Shown here in pieces: positions 1-5,254 of a stretch of 5,254 bases of DNA. The first letter of the stretch is position 1. Each line of letters starts with the position of its first letter. Both the position numbers and the translations under genes were made by a program. Source of the DNA: an uncultured Clostridia bacterium (GTDB lineage Bacteria; Bacillota; Clostridia; Christensenellales; UBA3700); assembly GCA_947176975.1 (NCBI GenBank), contig CAMWSW010000089.1, forward strand, positions 1 to 5,254, given 5' to 3'. The notes beneath the pieces are model-generated. The model made no database searches. It was not told the DNA's origin and saw only the letters and a list, made by a program, of their open reading frames with translations.

Positions 1-646
1 GCCCCATTTCTATCATTTTGTCAACTCGAGCGTCAATTCTTTCATACAACGTATCTCGAGGTACGTCCAAAGCAATCATGCACGCTTCATACTTCAAATC
101 TTTGCTTTTTTCCTGCAAATTCGATTTGCATTTTCCCGTCGTTTTATAAATCTCCAACGCACGCAAAACTCTCTTCACATTGTTGGGATGAATCTTTTCC
201 GCATCTTCGGGGTCAATCTCAGCAAGCATCGCATGCATATATTCTTTTCCGTATAAAGCAAGTTGAGTTTCAAGCTCGTTTCTAACTTCGATATTCTTAT
301 CTCCGCCAAAACTCATTGGGTATAATATCCCGTCTACGTAAAGCCCGGTACCTCCGACGATTATCGGGGTTTTGCCTCTGGATAAAATATCTTTAATGAC
401 AGCATCTGCCATACTTGCATATTCGCCAACGCTAAAATTACTGTCTGAATCCGTCACGTCAATAATGTGATGAGGTATGCTTTGCATTTCATCAGGGGTA
501 ATTTTCGCAGTGCCGATATTCATGCTTTTGTATACCTGCATACTGTCGCAAGACACTATCTCGCCGTTGAATTTCTTTGCAAGATCGACACCAACTTGAC
601 TTTTTCCGCTGGCAGTAGCACCTACGACGAATATGATTTTGCTCAT
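1..646 (-). CDS. miaA: tRNA dimethylallyltransferase MiaA (partial, C-terminus beyond left edge)
   Basis: MiaA transfers a dimethylallyl group from DMAPP to N6 of adenosine 37, next to the anticodon of tRNAs that read codons starting with U, making i6A37. The visible 215 residues start ATG at 646-644 (MSKIIFVVG). They show the P-loop GATASGKS at residues 9-16, the DSMQVY motif at 34-39, IGTAK at 44-48, a PHHIID segment at 58-63, GGTGLY at 98-103, and HPNNVKRVLRALE at 153-165, followed by the YERIDARVDKM segment at 201-211. All are diagnostic MiaA landmarks in the right order and spacing. Family members are usually about 300-320 residues, so about 100 C-terminal residues lie outside the window; this is truncation by the window, not a broken gene. 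The ATG overlaps the mutL TGA stop (ATGA, 643-646) and has a GAGGA Shine-Dalgarno site just upstream, so translation is probably coupled to mutL. The mutL-miaA adjacency is also known from enterobacteria. Confidence 0.97.
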   Translation of the reverse strand, partial: MSKIIFVVGATASGKSQVGVDLAKKFNGEIVSCDSMQVYKSMNIGTAKITPDEMQSIPHHIIDVTDSDSNFSVGEYASMADAVIKDILSRGKTPIIVGGTGLYVDGILYPMSFGGDKNIEVRNELETQLALYGKEYMHAMLAEIDPEDAEKIHPNNVKRVLRALEIYKTTGKCKSNLQEKSKDLKYEACMIALDVPRDTLYERIDARVDKMIEMG

Positions 647-2616
647 ATTATCCTCTTAAAAAGTTTGTCAAAATCCCGTCTTGTATAACTCAGCACCGCA
701 GGTCTTCCGTGCGGACATTGAAGCGGAACGCCGTTTTTCATACTGCCAAGCAAGGTTTTAATTTGATTATTGTCCAACTGCGCGCCTGCCTTAATTGCCG
801 ACTTACAAGCCTTTTGCGCCAATTTATCCCTTATCAAATCGGCATTTTTCAATCCTACTGCCGACTGTTTTTCCGCAAAGAGTTCATCGAAGAATACTGC
901 AAGATTTATATCGTTGAGCAAATGTGGCACGCTGTTGACCTTAAAACTCAATCCGCCAAACTCTTCAATATCAAATCCCAAATCCTTCAAATTATCTTGA
1001 ATTGCGCAAATATATTCATATTGAGCATTATTGCAGTCAAGCACGTAAGGTACAAGCATATATTGTACGCCAACGCTGTTGGAATTGACTTCTTGCAACA
1101 ATTTGTCATAAATCAATCTTTCATGGCATGCATGTTGATCGATAAAATGCACGTATCCGTCGCTTTCAATAATCAAATACGTATTGAATATCTGTCCAAT
1201 TACCTTATATTCGCTCTCCAACTGCTCGTCAATCATCTCAAGCAGACTTGATTTTGTTGCGACTTCTATCTTTTTCTCAACAGATTTTGAAGTGGTATTG
1301 GCTTTTTTATCAGCCATAATTACAGGCGAAATTCCCATACTATCGCTGACTTTAGACTGCATTTTGGGTAGGTCTTTGTTGTATTTGAGTTCTTCAACAA
1401 CCTTTTTTTGCTTTTCAACCAACGCTTTGTATCTGTCTTCTTCGACTTTTTTATTATCGCTAAACAATGCGTCAAGGCTCTTGTCTTGTATCTCAAAATT
1501 TGAACTAACTGCAGTAGTATTTTCTTTCGGTTTTGTTGAATATGTGTCCGTCTTGTCCTCTAAAACGCTTTGAGTAACTTGTACTTCCGTCTGATTCTTA
1601 TCAGACTTTGAGCTACCCAAAATCAAATTTTGCTCTTGCGCGGCGAGAGTTGCAAGGATTGCCTTATATACGCAAGAAAATACTTTGTGACTATCGGCGA
1701 ATCTTACGTCGGTTTTGGTTGGATGAACGTTGACGTCCACGTCGTCGAACGGCATAATAATATTGATAACGAATACAGGGAAAGTCCTCGTCATCAGTCT
1801 ATTGCCGTACGCTTGCGAAACAGCCGTTGAAATCGTCTGATTGGAAATTACTCTGCCGTTGATAATTATCGTCTGGTAATTGCGATTGTGTTTGGCAATA
1901 CTTGCATTGCCGGTATATCCATAGATTCTGTAATTATCGTAAGTCACGTCAAATGGCAACAATCCGTTTGCCAACTCATTGTTATAGACCGCGTATACCG
2001 CTTCTTCCAATCCGCCGTTGGTCTGAAATACGGTTTTGTTGTCGGCTGTATATCTGAATTTTATATCGGGATTTGCCAAAGCAAGTTGAATCATTATAGC
2101 AGTGACGTTAGCCTCTTCTTGCTTAGGCTTTTTCAAAAACTTTTTCCTCACGGGAGTGTTGAAAAATAAATTTTCAACGGATATCGACGTACTTTGCGCA
2201 ATTGCGCGTTTTCCTTCTTCCACTATTTTTCCCGCAGATAAGGTGATAAAGTTGCCGACTTCGTCGTCTTGCGTCTTTGACGTCATAGTCACTTGCGCAA
2301 CTGCCGACACCGAAGCCAAAGCTTCACCTCTAAAACCTAAAGTCGCTATGTTGTCCAAGTCTTCTGCTTTTGCAAGTTTTGAAGTTGCATGAGGTAAAAA
2401 AGCCAAACGCATATTCTCTTTATCTATTCCGCAGCCGTTGTCCACTATGACTATAGACGATATTCCGCCGTCTATGATATCGACGCTTATGCTGGTAGCT
2501 CCCGCGTCAATACTATTTTCCACGAGTTCTTTGACAACAGACGCTGGGCGCTCGACGACTTCGCCTGCCGAAATTAAATTAAATACGCTTGAATCCAATA
2601 CGTTTATCTTTGCCAT
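643..2616 (-). CDS. mutL: DNA mismatch repair protein MutL, endonuclease type
   Basis: MutL couples mismatch recognition by MutS to strand incision. The 657-residue product starts MAKINVLDSS. The N-terminal GHKL ATPase has KELVENSIDAGA with the expected catalytic base E30 and Mg-binding N34, DNGCGI at 59-64, HATSK at 76-80, and GFRGEAL at 94-100. FFNTPVRKKFLK (151-162) and VDVNVHPTKTDVRF (293-306) mark the transducer region. A hydrophilic, Lys/Glu/Ser-rich linker spans about 331-465. The C-terminal domain (about 467-657) carries the endonuclease signature DQHACHE (493-499), ACKSAIK (603-609), CPHGRP (634-639) and FKR (653-655). D493, H495, E499, C634 and H636 match the metal ligands described for Bacillus subtilis MutL. 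The last acidic position of the DQHA(X)2E(X)4E motif is D504, not Glu. QYMLVP (518-523) sits where B. subtilis MutL has its clamp-binding segment. An endonuclease-type MutL implies MutH-independent repair. The gene begins one base after the mutS stop and ends in TGA within the miaA start. Confidence 0.98.
   Translation of the reverse strand: MAKINVLDSSVFNLISAGEVVERPASVVKELVENSIDAGATSISVDIIDGGISSIVIVDNGCGIDKENMRLAFLPHATSKLAKAEDLDNIATLGFRGEALASVSAVAQVTMTSKTQDDEVGNFITLSAGKIVEEGKRAIAQSTSISVENLFFNTPVRKKFLKKPKQEEANVTAIMIQLALANPDIKFRYTADNKTVFQTNGGLEEAVYAVYNNELANGLLPFDVTYDNYRIYGYTGNASIAKHNRNYQTIIINGRVISNQTISTAVSQAYGNRLMTRTFPVFVINIIMPFDDVDVNVHPTKTDVRFADSHKVFSCVYKAILATLAAQEQNLILGSSKSDKNQTEVQVTQSVLEDKTDTYSTKPKENTTAVSSNFEIQDKSLDALFSDNKKVEEDRYKALVEKQKKVVEELKYNKDLPKMQSKVSDSMGISPVIMADKKANTTSKSVEKKIEVATKSSLLEMIDEQLESEYKVIGQIFNTYLIIESDGYVHFIDQHACHERLIYDKLLQEVNSNSVGVQYMLVPYVLDCNNAQYEYICAIQDNLKDLGFDIEEFGGLSFKVNSVPHLLNDINLAVFFDELFAEKQSAVGLKNADLIRDKLAQKACKSAIKAGAQLDNNQIKTLLGSMKNGVPLQCPHGRPAVLSYTRRDFDKLFKRII
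651..655 (-). promoter_or_regulatory. miaA ribosome binding site
   Basis: Reads GAGGA on the minus strand with a 4-base TAAT spacer before the miaA ATG at 646. It is encoded by the last sense codons of mutL (Lys-Arg-Ile-Ile). The spacer and start, TAATATG, are the same as at mutS. Confidence 0.75.
2196..2207. repeat. 12-base perfect palindrome inside mutL
   Basis: GCGCAATTGCGC is a perfect inverted repeat without a loop, lying in the mutL ATPase region over codons for Arg-Ala-Ile-Ala-Gln. No other copy of the full 12-mer was seen here. It could be chance from codon choice; no function is claimed. Confidence 0.5.
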
Positions 2617-2617
2617 A

Positions 2618-5200
2618 CTAATCCTTCTTTGCTATATCGACGAGTTTAGCAAGCGTAGTCAATGCCTGCATAGGCGTCAAATTCTCCACGTCAATATCCA
2701 AAATTTCGCTCTTTAATTGATTGTCTTTGCTAATATCAAGCAAATTATGCTCGTCCAACACGTCTTTTTGCATAGTAAGCGGATTGCTTTCCAAAAGCTT
2801 TGATATCTCTTTAGCTCTCTTAATCACGTGTTGAGGTATACCCGCATATCTTGCGACTTCGATACCAAAGCTCTTATTAGTTCCGCCTCGGGTAATTTTG
2901 TGCAAGAAAACCACGCCCTTTTCCATTTCGCTTGCCAATACTTTATAATTCTTTACTCCGTCCAAAGCGTTTTCCATTTCTGTGAGTTCGTGGTAGTGCG
3001 TTGAAAACAGCGTCTTGCATCTGATTCTGTTGTTGACGTCTTCGAGTACTGCTCTTGCAATTGACATACCGTCAAACGTAGACGTACCTCTGCCTATCTC
3101 ATCCAATATAAGAAGACTTCTGAAAGTTGCGTTCTGCAAAATGGTAGCTACTTCCACCATCTCGACCATAAACGTGCTTTGACCGTACGCCAAGTCGTCG
3201 CTTGCGCCTATACGTGTAAAAATTCTGTCCGTAATAGAAATACTTGCGCTTTTTGCGGGTACGTAGCTCCCGACGTGAGCCATAAGAGTAATCAAAGCGA
3301 CTTGCCTCATATACGTACTCTTACCGCTCATATTTGGTCCGGTAATAATCATCGTTCGGTTTTGGCAACAGTCAAGCTGCGTATCGTTTGGTACGAATTC
3401 ATTGTTCTTTAGCAATGATTCTACGACGGGATGTCTGCCGTTTTTAATTTCAATCCCCTCTATTTTATCATTTATGACGGGCTTTACGTAGTTATTGGAT
3501 ATTGCAACTACTGCAAAAGAAAGCAATGCGTCGCAATACGATATGCTTCTTGAAGTAGATTGAAGATGCGGAATGACCTTGATGAGTTCCAACTTCAACT
3601 CCTCAAATATTCTGCTTTCAATATCCAACGCCTTGTCCTTTGCGCCGACAAGCTTGTCCTCAATTTCCTTCAGTTCCTGCGTAATATATCTCTCACCTGT
3701 AGTCAAAGTTTGTTTTCTTTGATATCTATACGGAACTTTATCGACGTTGGTTTTGCTTACTTCGATATAATATCCAAAGACCTTATTATATCCTACTTTC
3801 AAATTCTTTATGCCGGTACTTTCTTTCTCTTGGCTCTCAAGATTTGCAAGCCATTGTTTTCCCATGACTTCGGCATTGCGCAATTCGTCAAGTTCTTTAT
3901 CATAACCGTCACGTATATATCCTCCGTCCTTCATTAAAGCCGGCGGGTTATCAGCTATTGCGTTGGTCAGCTTGTCCGCAATGTCTTCAAGCAAGAAAAT
4001 ATTTTCATAAATCTTGTTCAACATAGGTGTCTTTGCGCTCTCAAGGATTTGTTTTACCATTGGTAAACTCTTCAACGAAAGTCCCAAAGCAAGCAAGTCC
4101 CTCGGCGAAGGCGAACCGAACGCAACTTTGGAAGTAAGTCTTTCGATGTCGCGAATTCCGCTCAATGCGTCGATTAGATTACTTCTCATTCGAGTATTGT
4201 TGATAAATTCCTCTACGCTGTCAAGTCTTGCATTTATCGCTTTGCTGTCTCGAAGAGGCTGCTCCAACCATCTTCTCATACATCTTGCGCCCATATTAGT
4301 CTTCGTCTTGTCGAGCACCCACAACAACGTTGCTTTTTTAGACGTATCACGTGTATTCTCGCAAATTTCCAAATTTCTTCTACAACTGTTGTCCATAATC
4401 AAATACTTATTGTTCTGAACGTATTTGATTGACGAAATATGCGCAAGCGATCGCTTTTGGGTCTCGTTGACGTAATTTATCAAAGCTCCGGAAGCTCCGA
4501 CAGCAAATTTTTTATCTTCAAATTCAAATTTTGCAAGCGTGGTGACGTTAAACTGTTTTAACAGTATATTATAAGCCGTCTTGTATTCAAACGCCCATTC
4601 ATAATATTTTTGGAATTTCGGAAGTCTGCCAATCCTTATTGACGACAATTCTTTAGAACGCTCGTATGCGTACTCATTGCAGATTATTTCAGACGGCGAA
4701 AACGTTGCCAACACGTCTTCTATCGAAGAAAAATCTCCGTAATCAGACTGAACGGTATTGAATTCGCCTGTAGAAATATCTATCCATGCCAATGCGTAAT
4801 TTTTATCATTTGCATTTATGCACGCCAAATAATTGTTTTTCTTATCGTCAAGGATATTATCCTCTATTACCGTACCGGGAGTAACGACTCTTATGACGTC
4901 TCTTTCTACAAGTTTTCCCTGTTCCGGCTCGGAAAGCTGTTCGCAAATGGCAACTTTATAACCTTTTTGTACCAATTTTGCAATATATCCGTCAGCCGCG
5001 TGATAAGGTACGCCGCACATAGGCGCTCTTTCTTCAAGTCCGCAATTACGCCCCGTCAAAGTCAAATCAAGCTCTCTACTAGCTGTCTTGGCGTCGTCAA
5101 AAAACATCTCATAAAAGTCACCCAGACGAAAAAACAACAAACTGTCTTTATATTTTTCCTTAAGCGACAAATAATATTTCATCATTTCTGAAAGCGCCAT
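2618..5200 (-). CDS. mutS: DNA mismatch repair protein MutS (MutS1)
   Basis: MutS scans DNA as a dimer, binds mispairs and small loops, and changes to an ATP-bound sliding clamp that recruits MutL. The 860-residue product is full length for MutS1 (B. subtilis about 858). The N-terminal mismatch domain has RLGDFYEMF with the intercalating F29 and partner E31, then APMCGVPYHA at 59-68. The connector covers about 120-250, and the core/lever and clamp about 260-575, including GYNKVFGYYIEVSK at 470-483. The ATPase domain has Walker A GPNMSGKST at 621-629, STFMVEM at 675-681, Walker B LLILDE at 696-701, the GRGTST loop at 703-708, and STHYHEL at 733-739. A tail ending LTPMQALTTLAKL (841-853) matches the usual C-terminus. 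ATG at 5200-5198 is chosen because MALSEMMKYY aligns with the family N-terminus and has a strong ribosome site. The connector, clamp and nuclease-free ATPase layout exclude MutS2. It starts one base after the upstream stop and ends (TAG) one base before mutL. Confidence 0.98.
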   Translation of the reverse strand: MALSEMMKYYLSLKEKYKDSLLFFRLGDFYEMFFDDAKTASRELDLTLTGRNCGLEERAPMCGVPYHAADGYIAKLVQKGYKVAICEQLSEPEQGKLVERDVIRVVTPGTVIEDNILDDKKNNYLACINANDKNYALAWIDISTGEFNTVQSDYGDFSSIEDVLATFSPSEIICNEYAYERSKELSSIRIGRLPKFQKYYEWAFEYKTAYNILLKQFNVTTLAKFEFEDKKFAVGASGALINYVNETQKRSLAHISSIKYVQNNKYLIMDNSCRRNLEICENTRDTSKKATLLWVLDKTKTNMGARCMRRWLEQPLRDSKAINARLDSVEEFINNTRMRSNLIDALSGIRDIERLTSKVAFGSPSPRDLLALGLSLKSLPMVKQILESAKTPMLNKIYENIFLLEDIADKLTNAIADNPPALMKDGGYIRDGYDKELDELRNAEVMGKQWLANLESQEKESTGIKNLKVGYNKVFGYYIEVSKTNVDKVPYRYQRKQTLTTGERYITQELKEIEDKLVGAKDKALDIESRIFEELKLELIKVIPHLQSTSRSISYCDALLSFAVVAISNNYVKPVINDKIEGIEIKNGRHPVVESLLKNNEFVPNDTQLDCCQNRTMIITGPNMSGKSTYMRQVALITLMAHVGSYVPAKSASISITDRIFTRIGASDDLAYGQSTFMVEMVEVATILQNATFRSLLILDEIGRGTSTFDGMSIARAVLEDVNNRIRCKTLFSTHYHELTEMENALDGVKNYKVLASEMEKGVVFLHKITRGGTNKSFGIEVARYAGIPQHVIKRAKEISKLLESNPLTMQKDVLDEHNLLDISKDNQLKSEILDIDVENLTPMQALTTLAKLVDIAKKD
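2622..2627 (-). promoter_or_regulatory. mutL ribosome binding site
   Basis: Reads GAAGGA on the minus strand, inside the last codons of mutS, with a 5-base spacer to the mutL ATG at 2616. It supports the MAKINVL start, which also matches the known N-terminus of the family. The mutS TAG stop (2620-2618) lies between this site and the start codon. Confidence 0.75.
4445..4456. repeat. 12-base perfect palindrome inside mutS containing GCGATCGC
   Basis: AAGCGATCGCTT is a perfect inverted repeat over the mutS codons for Lys-Arg-Ser-Leu in the connector region. Its centre is the octamer known as HIP1 in cyanobacteria, seen only once here, so there is no sign of a HIP1-rich genome. It holds one of only three GATC sites found in the window. 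Confidence 0.5.
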
Positions 5201-5201
5201 A

Positions 5202-5254
5202 TTACTCCTCCACAAGTTCGCCGAACAGCGACGCCGACTGCGACTTATTTATCT
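5202..5254 (-). CDS. miaB: 3' end of upstream gene, probably MiaB (tRNA-2-methylthio-N6-dimethylallyladenosine synthase)
   Basis: An open frame enters from the right edge and stops with TAA at 5204-5202, giving the last 16 residues INKSQSASLFGELVEE. The pattern of a short basic/polar strand followed by Ser-Leu-x-Gly-Glu and a short acidic end resembles the final strand of the TRAM domain that closes MiaB and related radical-SAM methylthiotransferases. miaB directly before mutS is a common order in Clostridia. MiaB would convert i6A37, made by MiaA at the other end of this unit, to ms2i6A37. Only 16 residues are visible and none is catalytic, so the name rests mainly on context. Its last two Glu codons form the mutS Shine-Dalgarno site. 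Confidence 0.6.
   Translation of the reverse strand, partial: INKSQSASLFGELVEE
5205..5211 (-). promoter_or_regulatory. mutS ribosome binding site
   Basis: Reads GGAGGAG on the minus strand, with a 4-base spacer (TAAT) before the mutS ATG at 5200. It lies inside the last codons of the upstream gene, so ribosomes finishing that gene stop on top of it, which favours coupled re-initiation. It decides in favour of this ATG over a TTG at 5215, which would lie upstream of the site. Confidence 0.85.

Noticed and set aside
25..60. Two CTCGAG sequences 30 bases apart in miaA
   Set aside because: They fall on Arg codons of the conserved DVPRDTLYERIDARVD region in phase with the protein, so they need no separate explanation.
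640..670. Possible intrinsic terminator or promoter at the mutL-miaA junction
   Set aside because: There is no GC-rich hairpin followed by a U run, and the genes overlap with coupled translation signals.
467..688. A 73-codon plus-strand open frame across the miaA-mutL junction
   Set aside because: It overlaps two well-supported genes on the other strand and shows no recognisable domain.
709..1251. A 180-codon plus-strand open frame opposite mutL
   Set aside because: It lies entirely antisense to the conserved MutL C-terminal domain, resembles no family I recognise, and is best explained as a shadow of the real gene.
1560..1630. Linker region of mutL as a possible frameshift or inserted segment
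   Set aside because: The Lys/Glu/Ser/Thr-rich stretch (residues about 331-465) is in frame and is the variable linker normal for MutL.
4014..4418. A 134-codon plus-strand open frame opposite mutS
   Set aside because: It is antisense to conserved MutS core sequence; hydrophobic stretches arise from the complement of Lys/Glu/Asn codons.
5079..5082. Only one CTAG was seen in the window
   Set aside because: CTAG is rare in many bacterial genomes, so this is not specific evidence of restriction avoidance.
5198..5215. A start for mutS at TTG (5215), adding five residues (MWRSN) to the N-terminus
   Set aside because: It would place the strong GGAGGAG site inside the coding region, and the ATG at 5200 gives the N-terminus expected for MutS.

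Overview
The window is ordinary, densely packed bacterial chromosome of roughly 40% G+C (estimated by eye). Every gene runs on the minus strand. In transcription order (right to left) they are: the last codons of a probable miaB, complete mutS, complete mutL, and the first two thirds of miaA, which runs off the left edge. The order miaB-mutS-mutL-miaA, purine-rich Shine-Dalgarno sites, an endonuclease-type MutL and modest G+C together suggest a member of the Bacillota, most likely class Clostridia. That assignment is an inference from gene order and protein type; no marker gene settles the species.

Layout. At 5202-5254 is the 3' end of the upstream gene, whose tail resembles the TRAM-domain end of MiaB. 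mutS (2618-5200) encodes an 860-residue mismatch sensor with all the expected ATPase motifs. One base later mutL (643-2616) begins and encodes a 657-residue GHKL ATPase with a C-terminal metal-dependent endonuclease domain. The mutL stop codon overlaps the miaA start in an ATGA junction. miaA (1-646) encodes at least 215 residues of tRNA dimethylallyltransferase. There is no non-coding stretch longer than one base, so no room for independent promoters, terminators or RNA genes between the genes. The set looks like one translationally coupled transcription unit whose promoter lies right of the window.

How the genes work together. MutS finds mispairs and loops, recruits MutL in an ATP-dependent way, and MutL nicks the new strand, the methyl-independent type of mismatch repair. 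MiaA attaches a dimethylallyl group to A37 of tRNAs reading UNN codons, and MiaB then methylthiolates that base. The unit therefore joins replication fidelity with decoding fidelity.

I found no previously undescribed system. The points most worth checking are a word-composition signal (GATC seen only three times and GGCC never, while same-composition GTAC and ACGT are common), a Glu-to-Asp change in the MutL endonuclease motif, and the lack of an obvious canonical sliding-clamp motif in the MutS tail.
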